Shown one piece after another: positions 46,183 to 56,057 of a stretch of 64,000 nt of DNA. Position 1 is the stretch's first letter. Every line of letters starts with the position of its first letter. The position numbers and the translations under genes were made by a program. Origin of the DNA: Flavobacteriaceae bacterium (GTDB lineage: Bacteria > Bacteroidota > Bacteroidia > Flavobacteriales > Flavobacteriaceae); contig JABABD010000016.1 in NCBI GenBank assembly GCA_014238425.1, forward strand, positions 62,001 through 126,000, given 5' to 3'. The notes under the pieces are model-generated. The model did no database searches. It was not told where the DNA came from and was given only the letters and a program-made list of their open reading frames with translations.

Positions 46183-48207
46183 ATGAAAATATCTTATTTT
46201 GTAATTTTTATACTTGCTTTTGGTGCTAATAGTGTAGCGCAAACTGACAATATCCAAACTGTAACTATTGACTCCATAATAATCAAGGCTTCACGCTTAA
46301 CAGAGTCACAATTAATTCTCCCAATAGCTTCTACTAAGCTGAATATTCTTAAGACTCAAAATGTCCGTCAGCAACTATCATTAAATGATTATTTGCAAGA
46401 AGTACCAGGACTTTTTGTACAGAATGCCAATAATTTTTCTCAAGATATGCGCGTATCTGTAAGAGGATTTGGATCGAGATCTGCATTTGGAATACGGGGA
46501 ATCAAGATATTAGTGGATGGTATTCCAGAGACCACACCAGATGGTCAAGGTCAGATTGATAATCTTAATTTGGGTATCCTCAAGAATATTGAAGTAATTA
46601 GAGGTCCTTCAGCGGCTCTTTACGGAAATGCATCGGGTGGAGTGATAAGTATTGAAACGCTTAATGAGGTAGATAGTCTATTTTTTAAGGGTGGTATAAC
46701 TGCTGGTAGTTATGATTTACAAAGATATCAGCTATTATCTGGTTTTAAATTAGGCAAAACAACATACATATTAGAAGGAAATCACACCAAAACAAATGGC
46801 TATCGTGACCAGAGCGGTTTCTCTAATTACAACGTTAATGCTAGACTAGTAAGCGAGCTATCTGAAACATCAAAAATAAACTTTCATATTAATTACACTG
46901 ATAGTCCAATTGCTGAAGATGCTGGTGGTTTGACGTTAGAGGAGCTCAATGCTGATAGACGTCAGGCGCGTCAACGCAATATAGATTTCAACACTGAGGA
47001 GTCCATACGTCAATTTAAGATTGGAACTAGTTTTAATCATGAGTTTACTGAAAAAATAACATTCACGACGTATGGATTTTATTCCCATCGCGATTTTGAT
47101 GGGAAGCTTCCATTTGAATTTGGTGGGGTTATAGATTTGGGCAGAAACTATTTTGGAAATGGTAGTAGTATTAATTTAAAAGCTGAAAAGAATACGTTGC
47201 AAGTTGGTTATGATTGGGCTATTCAAAATGATAAGCGATTGCGGTATCGCAATATAGAAGGCTTACAAGGTGCTGTTACATTAAATCAACTAGAAACCTT
47301 CTCAACATTTGGTTTTTTTGCTGTAGATCACTTATCTCTAGGTGATTTCTTGATTCGAACAGGTGCTCGCTATGATAGTAACACGTTAAAAGTAGGTGAT
47401 GATTTTTTGGATAACGGAGATGATTCTGGAAGCATTAATTTAAATTCCTTTAACCCAAGTTTGGGACTCACTTATAAGTTGAATCAAAATACGTCCTTAT
47501 TTACTGGATTTTCAACGAGTTTTGAAACTCCAACACTTAGTGAGTTATCAGCAAATCCTCTAGATATCGGCGGGTTTAATGAAGATCTTAAACCACAAAA
47601 AGCTAGAAATTTTGAAATAGGGTATAGACATAAAAACAATATGCAGTATTTTGAAGCCGTCCTATTCTATATAAAAACAGACGATGATCTCGTGCCGTTT
47701 GAGATCGAAGCCTTTCCTGACAGAACATTTTTCAGAAATGCCGGAAGTACTAATAGAAAAGGATTGGAATTAAGCTATCTAAGACAGTTAACCAATAACG
47801 TCTCGTTAACTTCCAGCTATACATTCTCTGATTTTAAATACGATAGTTATGGTATTCCTTCTGGGGATTTTAACGGTAATGCCTTACCTGTTGTTCCGAA
47901 ACATAAAGGACTAGTCTCTTTGTTATACCAAAATGAAAAACTCACCGCGAAAATAGAAGGCAATTATATAGGAAGTTTATATACCAATGATGCCAACTCA
48001 GTAGAAGTTGGTGGATATACGCTTGTTAATCTTAATTTTGGATATAAATTTATGTTAGGTAAACAAGTACTGCAACCGTTTCTTGGTGTAAACAATCTGT
48101 TTAATACTGAGTATAACGACAATATTAGAATCAATGCCTTTGGTGGTCGTTATTATGAAGCTGCTCCAGGATTTAATGTATTTGGTGGGTTGAGAATACA
48201 GTTTTAA
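46183..48207 (+). CDS. TonB-dependent outer-membrane receptor (FecA/siderophore type)
   Basis: A 674-residue receptor with a signal peptide (ends NSVAQ near residue 19), a plug (about 30-155) with MRVSVRGFGSRSAFGIRG and IEVIRGPSAALYGNASGGVISI, and a 22-strand barrel ending in an aromatic residue (RIQF). It lacks the SusC extension domain, so it is a classical receptor for metal chelates or small ligands. It begins three bases after the DASS symporter stop, and the pairing suggests uptake of a metal-carboxylate such as citrate, or of the free acid. That substrate is a guess from the neighbour. Confidence 0.9.
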   Translation: MKISYFVIFILAFGANSVAQTDNIQTVTIDSIIIKASRLTESQLILPIASTKLNILKTQNVRQQLSLNDYLQEVPGLFVQNANNFSQDMRVSVRGFGSRSAFGIRGIKILVDGIPETTPDGQGQIDNLNLGILKNIEVIRGPSAALYGNASGGVISIETLNEVDSLFFKGGITAGSYDLQRYQLLSGFKLGKTTYILEGNHTKTNGYRDQSGFSNYNVNARLVSELSETSKINFHINYTDSPIAEDAGGLTLEELNADRRQARQRNIDFNTEESIRQFKIGTSFNHEFTEKITFTTYGFYSHRDFDGKLPFEFGGVIDLGRNYFGNGSSINLKAEKNTLQVGYDWAIQNDKRLRYRNIEGLQGAVTLNQLETFSTFGFFAVDHLSLGDFLIRTGARYDSNTLKVGDDFLDNGDDSGSINLNSFNPSLGLTYKLNQNTSLFTGFSTSFETPTLSELSANPLDIGGFNEDLKPQKARNFEIGYRHKNNMQYFEAVLFYIKTDDDLVPFEIEAFPDRTFFRNAGSTNRKGLELSYLRQLTNNVSLTSSYTFSDFKYDSYGIPSGDFNGNALPVVPKHKGLVSLLYQNEKLTAKIEGNYIGSLYTNDANSVEVGGYTLVNLNFGYKFMLGKQVLQPFLGVNNLFNTEYNDNIRINAFGGRYYEAAPGFNVFGGLRIQF

Positions 48208-48268
48208 GATTAAAATTCCAGATTCATAATGCGTAGAAATATTACTATATTTACAGAAATTTTTCTAT

Positions 48269-49807
48269 ATGTTGAAAAAAGTATTCGGAAGTGCCGTATT
48301 TGGTGTTGAAGCTACTAATATTACTGTAGAGGTTAATGTCGATAAAGGCATAGGCTATCACCTAGTGGGATTACCAGATAATGCCATTAAAGAAAGTAAC
48401 TATCGTATTGCTGCAGCGCTTCAAAACAATGGCTACAAAATACCAGGTAAGAAGATCACCATTAACATGGCGCCTGCCGACTTGCGCAAAGAGGGTTCTG
48501 CCTATGATTTGACTTTAGCTATCGGTATCTTGGCAGCCTCCAAACAAATACAAGCAGACAATTTAGAAGAGTTCCTGATCATGGGCGAATTATCGCTTGA
48601 TGGTGGTTTACAACCCATAAAAGGTGCGCTACCCATTGCTATTAAGGCTAAAGAAGAGGGTTATAAAGGTTTTATCCTGCCCATTCAAAATGCGAAAGAA
48701 GCCGCTATAGTAGATGACTTGGAAGTCTATGGTGTGGAGAATATAAAGCAGGTCATTAGTTATTTTGATAAAGGAGACCCTTTAGAACGAACGATTATTA
48801 ATACCCGTGAAGAATTTAATAAGAATTTAGACTTTCCAGAGTTTGATTTTGCGGATGTTAAAGGTCAAGAAAGTATAAAACGCTGTATGGAAATCGCTGC
48901 GGCTGGTGGACATAATATTATATTGATTGGACCTCCAGGTGCCGGCAAGACGATGTTAGCCAAGAGGTTGCCGAGCATATTGCCACCAATGACTTTACGA
49001 GAGGCTTTGGAGACCACTAAGATTCATTCTGTGGTTGGAAGAGTGAAAGAACATGCCGGTTTAATGGCACAGCGTCCGTTTAGGAGTCCGCATCACACCA
49101 TATCTAATGTGGCGTTGGTTGGTGGTGGTAGTTACCCGCAACCCGGAGAAATTTCATTGTGTCATAATGGGGTGTTGTTTTTAGATGAACTACCAGAATT
49201 TAAGCGTGAGGTGTTAGAGGTTATGAGGCAACCGCTTGAAGATCGAGAAGTCACTATTTCAAGAGCAAAGTTTACAGTCACATATCCATCTTCGTTTATG
49301 TTGGTGGCTAGTATGAACCCGAGTCCGAGTGGGTATTTTAACGATCCTACATCTCCGGTGACGTCTTCGCCTGCAGAGATGCAACGATATTTAAGTAAGA
49401 TTTCTGGACCTTTATTGGATCGTATTGACATCCATATAGAAGTAACACCAGTGCCATTTGATAAGCTCTCTGATGAACGCAAAGGAGAACCCTCAGTAAC
49501 GATTCGTAAACGTGTTACCGAAGCTAGAGAGCGACAAACAGCACGGTTTTTAGGATCTGAGACGGTACATTATAACGCACAAATGAATGTGAAGCAAATT
49601 AGGAAACATTGTGCTTTGGATGAAGCCTCTAAACAGCTTTTAAAAACCGCGATGGAGCGTTTGAATCTTTCAGCAAGGGCTTATGACAGGATCTTAAAAG
49701 TATCGAGAACCATTGCTGATCTTGAAGGAGTTGCAGATATTAACGGTTCTCATATTAGCGAAGCTATTCAGTACAGAAGTTTGGATCGCGATGGTTGGTT
49801 GGGGTAA
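48269..49807 (+). CDS. comM: YifB/ComM-family Mg-chelatase-like AAA+ ATPase
   Basis: A 512-residue protein with an N-terminal ChlI domain (residues 1 to about 170), a central AAA+ core with Walker A GPPGAGKTM near residue 223 and Walker B VLFLDELPEF near 295, and a C-terminal Mg-chelatase domain. ComM in other bacteria is a hexameric helicase that helps branch migration during natural transformation. The length matches the family. It is a housekeeping-type gene, not obviously linked to its neighbours. It ends one base from the end of a convergent gene. Confidence 0.92.
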   Translation: MLKKVFGSAVFGVEATNITVEVNVDKGIGYHLVGLPDNAIKESNYRIAAALQNNGYKIPGKKITINMAPADLRKEGSAYDLTLAIGILAASKQIQADNLEEFLIMGELSLDGGLQPIKGALPIAIKAKEEGYKGFILPIQNAKEAAIVDDLEVYGVENIKQVISYFDKGDPLERTIINTREEFNKNLDFPEFDFADVKGQESIKRCMEIAAAGGHNIILIGPPGAGKTMLAKRLPSILPPMTLREALETTKIHSVVGRVKEHAGLMAQRPFRSPHHTISNVALVGGGSYPQPGEISLCHNGVLFLDELPEFKREVLEVMRQPLEDREVTISRAKFTVTYPSSFMLVASMNPSPSGYFNDPTSPVTSSPAEMQRYLSKISGPLLDRIDIHIEVTPVPFDKLSDERKGEPSVTIRKRVTEARERQTARFLGSETVHYNAQMNVKQIRKHCALDEASKQLLKTAMERLNLSARAYDRILKVSRTIADLEGVADINGSHISEAIQYRSLDRDGWLG

Positions 49808-49808
49808 C

Positions 49809-50477
49809 CTACATATATTTCTCACCTTTTTCACGTTGTCGCACGGTAATAGCAGGTGTACCATAAGCCACTACATAATCTTCTATATCTTTAAAAACAA
49901 GAGCTCCTGCACCCACAACAGAATGAATACCAATCGTTTTACCGTGCAAGATATTTACGCCAAGTCCAATGGCAGTACAATAGCCAATAGTCACATTGCC
50001 ACCTGTAGTAACACCTGGTCCAAGACTTGAAAAATTATTCAGTAGTGAGTGATGTGCTAAAGAGGCCTTGGTTGCGATAAAACAATGTTTGCCTATAGTG
50101 GTGTCATTCGTAATTATAACGCCAGCCATGATCAAACTCCCATCTCCAATAGTCACATTTTTACTAACAATGGCCGTTGGATGTACTGCAGACACAAACG
50201 AAAACTCGGGGGCGACTTTATGTATAGCGGTAGCCTTAAGGTATCTCGTATAATTATCTCCAATACCTATAATGCCTTTATTTACTTTATGAAATGCCAT
50301 AATCTCTAGTAAATCTTCCACCGATCCGAGAATTTTATAACTTTCGTAAATCGTTCCTTTTTCAATATTTGAATCTATGATACCTATAATATCGTAGATA
50401 CCTTCTTGCTCAATGATATCAATGGTGTATTGTGCATGACCAGATGCACCAAATACTAGAATTTTTTCTTTTGACAT
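49809..50477 (-). CDS. PglD-like sugar O/N-acyltransferase (left-handed beta-helix)
   Basis: A 222-residue enzyme with an N-terminal NAD-like Rossmann segment (ILVFGASGHAQYTIDIIEQEG) and a C-terminal hexapeptide-repeat domain (about residues 95-205; repeats such as VTIGDGSLIMAG and TIGKHCFIATKASL). The histidine of the HHSLL segment is the likely catalytic base. The start is the ATG at 50475-50477; an upstream TTG frame extension lacks family character. It follows an SGNH-like protein gene by 56 bases, in a set with an MBOAT acyltransferase, which suggests modification of a surface polysaccharide. Confidence 0.85.
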   Translation of the reverse strand: MSKEKILVFGASGHAQYTIDIIEQEGIYDIIGIIDSNIEKGTIYESYKILGSVEDLLEIMAFHKVNKGIIGIGDNYTRYLKATAIHKVAPEFSFVSAVHPTAIVSKNVTIGDGSLIMAGVIITNDTTIGKHCFIATKASLAHHSLLNNFSSLGPGVTTGGNVTIGYCTAIGLGVNILHGKTIGIHSVVGAGALVFKDIEDYVVAYGTPAITVRQREKGEKYM

Positions 50478-50533
50478 GATGTGTTGGGGATAGGAAGTGT
50501 TTTTGTAGGAATTTATTTGCGACAATATAGTAA

Positions 50534-51457
50534 TTATTTATTTGCCCTTTTTGTTTGAATGTCTTTTGTTAGAATTTTGGTGAACATGCTGTTCTCATTT
50601 ATATGATGAGAATCTTTCATCCATAACTCGTACTCTTTTTTGTAGAATTCGCCGCCTTCTGTATAATCCAGGTATATGGCATTAGGTGTATTCTTGAAAA
50701 TGTCCTTAATACGTTCTCGGTCTATTTGATTAGCCGTATACTCTCCATCTTCAGGAGCTGTGTACAGTATAAGTTCAATGTTATTATCCTGACACATTTT
50801 CACGATTTTATTATAATCGGCCAAAAGTTGATCGTCAACATCGGCAATATGATCAGGAAATACTTTTTCGAATTCTTCCATATCGAATTCGAAGGTTTTT
50901 TCTAAGGGTGACATATCCTTGAATTCAGAAGAATAATCTTTTGCTCCAATAGGTTTTATCTTTTGATATAATTGTTTGATTATGGATCTTTTTATTGGTT
51001 CCATATTTTGAGGATAATAATGTATTGCCTCGGGCCATAGACTATAATCGTTCAGAATCAAAGTGCCACCAATGTCATTGAATTGCGTACGAACAGGATT
51101 AAATGTAAACCAAGATACTTCCATGAGCACTGCTTTTGGTTTTGCTTGGCAGTCATTCATATAGGATTCAAACAGTAATCTCGTAACGGATATGTTAGTA
51201 AATATGCAGCCTAAGATGACGGGCTCAAGATTTAATTGATCTTTCAGAATCTCTTTATCAATTGAGGCCAATAATTTGCTATTTCCAAAGGCCAGTAATT
51301 CTAAGTTTTTTTCTTTGAATGCTGTTTCAAATTCCTGACTGTAGTATTTAGTGTGTGGCACAAATTTATGAGTAGACCCAACAAATAATAATAACGCAAA
51401 TGCACATGCTACAAATATTGCTAAAAAGCCGATTGTTTTCGTTATAAATTTTTTCAT
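50534..51457 (-). CDS. SGNH/DltD-like membrane-anchored protein of a polysaccharide acetylation set
   Basis: A 307-residue protein with one N-terminal transmembrane segment (about residues 6-26). The chosen start is the ATG at 51455-51457, five bases after the MBOAT stop; a longer frame reaching into the MBOAT gene is unlikely. SGNH-like features are the block-I Gly-Asn-Ser (LLAFGNSKLL) near residue 60 and the late DSHH motif (D-x-x-H type) near residue 285. It probably moves or transfers acyl groups outside the membrane in partnership with the MBOAT protein, as AlgJ/AlgX or DltD do. The exact family is not certain. Confidence 0.7.
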   Translation of the reverse strand: MKKFITKTIGFLAIFVACAFALLLFVGSTHKFVPHTKYYSQEFETAFKEKNLELLAFGNSKLLASIDKEILKDQLNLEPVILGCIFTNISVTRLLFESYMNDCQAKPKAVLMEVSWFTFNPVRTQFNDIGGTLILNDYSLWPEAIHYYPQNMEPIKRSIIKQLYQKIKPIGAKDYSSEFKDMSPLEKTFEFDMEEFEKVFPDHIADVDDQLLADYNKIVKMCQDNNIELILYTAPEDGEYTANQIDRERIKDIFKNTPNAIYLDYTEGGEFYKKEYELWMKDSHHINENSMFTKILTKDIQTKRANK

Positions 51458-51462
51458 ACTCA

Positions 51463-52911
51463 CTAAAATTGAAAGTAAATAAATTGTTGCCCACTTCCAC
51501 CTAAAAATACGATGATAAGAATCATGCAGTAATACATGGCTAATCGTACTGGTCTTTTCCATCTAAAACCTAAACTTGCAATAGCATACTCATCCCGTCT
51601 TCCTAACCATTCTACAAATACAAAAAGGGCTGTCAATAGAATAGCTAAATATGTTTTCATACTCACCCCAAAATCTGGAAATTCAAAAAAGGATGTTGAA
51701 AAGATTCCGGAAAGATAACTTAATGCATGTCCAATATTTTCTGCTCTAAAGAACACCCATGCCAAAAGCGTTAATCCGAAGGTTGTTACCATTCCAAGAA
51801 ATTCTCTAAATTTTGGAAAAAGTCGCCCTTCTGCTATATCGCCAATATTCTGTCTATTTCGTTTTAATAATAACAATGGTAGGAAATAGATAGCATTCAA
51901 TGCGCCCCAAACTATAAATGTCCAGTTGGCACCATGCCAAAAGCCACTCACAATAAAGATGATAAAAGTATTCCTGACTTTCATCCAAGTACCGCCTCTG
52001 CTACCACCTAAAGGAATGTATAGATAATCCCTAAACCACGTAGATAAAGAGATGTGCCAACGTCGCCAGAATTCGGCAATATCTCTTGAGAAATAAGGAA
52101 ACGCAAAATTCTTCATCAAATTAAAACCAAAGAGTCGCGAGGTACCAATGGCGATATCTGAATACCCTGAAAAGTCTCCATAAATTTGAAATGCAAAGAA
52201 AAAGGCTCCTAGTAATAAGGAGCTTCCATTAAGGTCTGCAGAATTATCAAAAATCAAATTGACTTGCTCAGCGCAGTTGTCTGCTATGACAATTTTCTTA
52301 AATAAGCCCCATAAAATCTGACGTAACCCATCTACTGCTTTTGTATAATTAAAGTCTCGCTTTTTATAAAATTGAGGTAATAAGTTAGATGCTCTTTCAA
52401 TTGGCCCTGCAACGAGTTGCGGGAAAAAACTAACAAAAGCAAAAAACGCCACCATGTTTTTTGTAGGTTCCAATTTTCGTTTGTAAACATCAATAGAATA
52501 ACTAAGCGTTTGAAACGTATAAAAACTGATACCTACTGGTAAGATGATATTTAGTCGAGAGGCTTCAATAGGGGACCCTAAAAGCGTAAAGGCATCTGCA
52601 AAACTTTCGGCGAAAAAATTATAATACTTGAAGAATCCTAGAAATCCTAGGTTTACTAGAATACTAGTCAATAAGAGTAGCTTTCTTTTTTTTTGGTTAT
52701 CGTATTTTGATAGCCCGATACCTACGTAATAATCAACAAAAGAGCTAAACACAATAAGTGACAAGAATTTCCAATCCCACCAGCCATAGAACACATAGCT
52801 AGCGACCAATAAAAGTAGATTCTGTACTTTTATATTCTTTTGAGTAACAAACCAATAGAGTATAAATACAATTGGTAAGAAAATAGCAAAATCAATCGAA
52901 TTAAATAGCAA
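51463..52911 (-). CDS. MBOAT-family membrane O-acyltransferase (AlgI-like)
   Basis: A 482-residue polytopic membrane protein. The MBOAT core contains the N-terminal YVFYGWWDWKFLSLI and YYVGIGLSKY stretches, DFSGYSDIAIGTSRLFGF near residue 250, and the invariant histidine in GFWHGANWTFIVWG near residue 325. AlgI-like proteins pass acetyl groups across the inner membrane to modify exopolysaccharides. It leads a three-gene leftward operon with an SGNH-like protein and a hexapeptide transferase. The polysaccharide is not known. Confidence 0.9.
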   Translation of the reverse strand: MLFNSIDFAIFLPIVFILYWFVTQKNIKVQNLLLLVASYVFYGWWDWKFLSLIVFSSFVDYYVGIGLSKYDNQKKRKLLLLTSILVNLGFLGFFKYYNFFAESFADAFTLLGSPIEASRLNIILPVGISFYTFQTLSYSIDVYKRKLEPTKNMVAFFAFVSFFPQLVAGPIERASNLLPQFYKKRDFNYTKAVDGLRQILWGLFKKIVIADNCAEQVNLIFDNSADLNGSSLLLGAFFFAFQIYGDFSGYSDIAIGTSRLFGFNLMKNFAFPYFSRDIAEFWRRWHISLSTWFRDYLYIPLGGSRGGTWMKVRNTFIIFIVSGFWHGANWTFIVWGALNAIYFLPLLLLKRNRQNIGDIAEGRLFPKFREFLGMVTTFGLTLLAWVFFRAENIGHALSYLSGIFSTSFFEFPDFGVSMKTYLAILLTALFVFVEWLGRRDEYAIASLGFRWKRPVRLAMYYCMILIIVFLGGSGQQFIYFQF

Positions 52912-53149
52912 TTCCTTAAGCTTTATAGTTGATTAGAGGCCAAATATATATTATTTTTTGCAAGTATTACTTTAAACCTACTATACCAGTTGCTTACCGA
53001 GAGTAATTGAATTTCATCGATAAATAGTGATTTGTTTTTGGTTAATATCCATCGATTTTTACTCATTTTAACATTTTTTTTGGAATGTCGAGAATCTTTA
53101 TCAGAGCTACAATGATTACTTTTAACGCCTAATCAAAATCACACATTTT

Positions 53150-56002
53150 ATGAATACTATGAAATTTAAGGCATTTGCACTTTTTGCTATGCTTATTATA
53201 GGGTTTACATCCTGTAAGAAAGACGGTGCAAGTGGCGATAAATTGTCCTTGGACTTTGAGAAGTATGAACTTGACAATGGACTTCAAGTTGTACTGCATC
53301 AAGATAAATCTGATCCTATTGTATCCTTAGCGATTCAATATGGTGTTGGTTCTAACAGAGAAAAAACTGGGAGAACGGGATTTGCACATTTATTTGAGCA
53401 TATGTTATTTCAAGAATCTGAGAACGTACCTCAAGATCAATTCTTTAAAAAAATTCAGGATGCTGGAGGAACTCTTAATGGAGGTACATGGAAAGATGGT
53501 ACTATTTATTACGAGGTGGTACCGAACAATGCTATGGAGATGATTATGTGGTTAGAGAGTGATAGAATGGGGTATCTTATTAATACAGTTACTGAACCTG
53601 CCTTTTATAATCAACAAGAAGTAGTTCAGAATGAGAAAAGACAACGTGTAGATAATAATCCTTACGGACATACAGGTTGGGTATTAGATAAAGCCATTTA
53701 TCCAGAAGGGCATCCATACAATTGGCAAGTTATTGGAGAATTGGTAGATCTTCAGAGCGCTACCATAGATGATGTAAAAGAATTTTATGATAAATACTAT
53801 GGTCCAAACAATGCTACATTGGTGTTGGCTGGAGATTTTGAAACAGAAGAAGCTAAAGCACTTATAGAAAAATATTTTGGAGAAATTAAGCGTCGTCAAG
53901 AAGTTGCTAAGTTAGAGCCTCAGCCGGTAACTATCGCTGAGACAAAGCGTTTGATGCATGAAGATAACTTTGCGAAAGCACCTCAATTAAATATGGTTTG
54001 GCCAACGGTCCAACAATATACTGAGGATGCCTATGCATTGGATTTCTTGGGACAACTTATGGCAAATGGCAAGAAAGCACCTTTGTATAAAGTTTTAGTC
54101 AAAGACAAAGAGTTAACATCTAGAACAAATGCTTGGAACAATTCTCAAGAGATTGCTGGAACATTCCGTGTGAATATTACGGCTAACGATGGAAAGAGCT
54201 TAGCTGATGTTGAAGACGCCGTTTTTGAAGCTTTTAAAAAGTTTGAAGCAGAAGGTATTACGGATCGTGATGTTGAGCGTATTAAAGCGAGTTTAGAGAC
54301 TGATTTTTATAACGGCATTAGTAGTGCACTTGGTAAATCTTTTCAACTAGCACAATACAATGTATTTGCGGGTGACCCTGGATTTATCACTCAAGATATC
54401 GAGAATATCAAGAAAGTTACAAAGGAGGATGTTGTTAAAGTGTATGAAAAATACATTAAAGACAAACCTTATGTTATCACAAGTTTTGTTCCTAAAGGAC
54501 AAACAAATTTGGCGGCTAAAAATTCTACAGTTGCAGCTGTTGTTGAAGAAGAAATAAAGGAGAATGTAGATAAAGCTGTAGCAGAATCTACGGATGAGGT
54601 TGTAAAGACACCTTCTGTTTTTGATAGATCTGTTGAACCTTCACAAGGAGAATCTCCTAAACTGAACATCCCTGAATCATGGGATACAACGCTTTCAAAC
54701 AATATGAGAGTGTACGGTATAGAGCAAAACGAATTGCCATTAGTGAATTTTAGTTTGACAATTGATGGAGGACATTTATTAGATTCATTTGATAAAGTTG
54801 GTGTTGCCAATTTAATGACGGATATCATGATGGAAGGTACAGCAAACAAGACACCTGAACAATTAGAAGAAGAAATTGAATTGCTTGGTGCATCTATCAA
54901 TATGTTTACTGGTCGTGAGTCTATTACCATTCAAGGAAATACTTTGGTAAGAAACTTTGAAAAGACTATGGATCTAGTGGAAGAAATCTTACTAGAACCA
55001 CGTTGGGATGAAGAGGAGCTTGGACGTATTAAAACCAGTACTATTAACGGTATTAAACGTTCAGCAGCTAACCCTAATACGGTTGCTAGAAATGTAGGTA
55101 ACAAATTACTTTACGGAGAGAAGCATCCATTTGCTTACCCTACAAGTGGTACTGAGGAATCTGTAGAATCTATTACAATGGACGACCTTAAAGCGTTCTA
55201 TAATAGCAATTATTCACCTTCTGTGACGAGATTTCATGTAGTTGGTAATATCAGTAAGGAAAAAGCATTGAACGCTTTAAAAGACCTTGAAAGTAAATGG
55301 GAAGCTAAAGAGGTGACAATCCCTACATTTGAAGCGGTTAATAATAGAGATAAGTCATCTTTGTATTTTGTTGATATACCAAACGCAAAACAATCTGTTA
55401 TCAATATTGGGTATTTAGGGATGAAGCGTACAGATCCAGATTATTTTCCTGCGACAGTAATGAACTATAAACTTGGAGGGTCTTTCTCAGGAAATGTCAA
55501 CTTGATTCTTAGAGAAGAAAAAGGATATACATATGGAGCAAGAACTGGGTTTAGCGGAACGAATGTTCCTGGAACCTTCTCTGCATCTTCTAGTGTAAGA
55601 ACCAATACAACGTTTGAATCTGTTAAGATATTTAAGGACGAAATAGAGAAATATAAAAATGGGATCTCTCAAGATGATTTAGATTTCACTAAAAATGCAT
55701 TGATCAAATCAAATGCGCGTCGTTTTGAAACACAATTTTCATTATTAGGAATGCTTCAAAATATAAGTAATTATAACCTTTCAAAAGATTATATTGCTGG
55801 TGAAGAAGACATCGTACGTAATATGACGTTGGAACAGCATAAAGCCTTAGCAAATAAACTTCTGGATGAAACCAGAATGGGATATTTGGTAGTTGGTGAT
55901 GCAGCAACCCAGTTCGAGAAATTCAAGAACGCTGGGTTCGACGAAGTGATTCTTTTAGATAAGGACGCTAAGAAAGTAGACATTGGAAACGTGAAGATGT
56001 AA
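53150..56002 (+). CDS. M16-family zinc metallopeptidase, fused double-unit lipoprotein
   Basis: A 950-residue protein holding two M16 units in tandem. The leader ends in a lipobox (FTSC, near residue 23). The inverted zinc motif HLFEH is at residues 80-84, with the distal glutamate in QNEKRQRVDN near 165. The second unit (from about residue 515) has the fold but no HxxEH; the equivalent position reads VANLMTDIMMEGT, so it is the inactive clamp half. Pitrilysin-type enzymes degrade short peptides in a closed chamber. An acidic linker rich in Glu and Val joins the units. M4 is an alternative start. The gene ends at a strong bidirectional terminator. Confidence 0.9.
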   Translation: MNTMKFKAFALFAMLIIGFTSCKKDGASGDKLSLDFEKYELDNGLQVVLHQDKSDPIVSLAIQYGVGSNREKTGRTGFAHLFEHMLFQESENVPQDQFFKKIQDAGGTLNGGTWKDGTIYYEVVPNNAMEMIMWLESDRMGYLINTVTEPAFYNQQEVVQNEKRQRVDNNPYGHTGWVLDKAIYPEGHPYNWQVIGELVDLQSATIDDVKEFYDKYYGPNNATLVLAGDFETEEAKALIEKYFGEIKRRQEVAKLEPQPVTIAETKRLMHEDNFAKAPQLNMVWPTVQQYTEDAYALDFLGQLMANGKKAPLYKVLVKDKELTSRTNAWNNSQEIAGTFRVNITANDGKSLADVEDAVFEAFKKFEAEGITDRDVERIKASLETDFYNGISSALGKSFQLAQYNVFAGDPGFITQDIENIKKVTKEDVVKVYEKYIKDKPYVITSFVPKGQTNLAAKNSTVAAVVEEEIKENVDKAVAESTDEVVKTPSVFDRSVEPSQGESPKLNIPESWDTTLSNNMRVYGIEQNELPLVNFSLTIDGGHLLDSFDKVGVANLMTDIMMEGTANKTPEQLEEEIELLGASINMFTGRESITIQGNTLVRNFEKTMDLVEEILLEPRWDEEELGRIKTSTINGIKRSAANPNTVARNVGNKLLYGEKHPFAYPTSGTEESVESITMDDLKAFYNSNYSPSVTRFHVVGNISKEKALNALKDLESKWEAKEVTIPTFEAVNNRDKSSLYFVDIPNAKQSVINIGYLGMKRTDPDYFPATVMNYKLGGSFSGNVNLILREEKGYTYGARTGFSGTNVPGTFSASSSVRTNTTFESVKIFKDEIEKYKNGISQDDLDFTKNALIKSNARRFETQFSLLGMLQNISNYNLSKDYIAGEEDIVRNMTLEQHKALANKLLDETRMGYLVVGDAATQFEKFKNAGFDEVILLDKDAKKVDIGNVKM

Positions 56003-56022
56003 ACTTTAGTTTTTTAATATAT

Positions 56023-56054
56023 AAAAGGGCACGATATACTTTGTGCCCTTTTTT
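56023..56054. terminator. Bidirectional rho-independent terminator between convergent genes
   Basis: AAAAGGGCAC pairs perfectly with GTGCCCTTTT across a 10-base loop, with further T on the plus side. It lies 20 bases after the M16 stop and about 5 bases from the end of the leftward gene, so it can serve both. Confidence 0.9.
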
Positions 56055-56057
56055 TGT

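Noticed and set aside
51458-51562. 35-codon N-terminal extension of the SGNH-like protein
   Set aside because: It overlaps the 3' end of the MBOAT gene; the ATG at 51457 gives a clean transmembrane start directly after the MBOAT stop.
54469-54930. 153-codon open frame opposite the M16 gene
   Set aside because: It falls in the linker and second M16 unit on the other strand; Ser/Thr-rich translation is a product of the sense codon usage.
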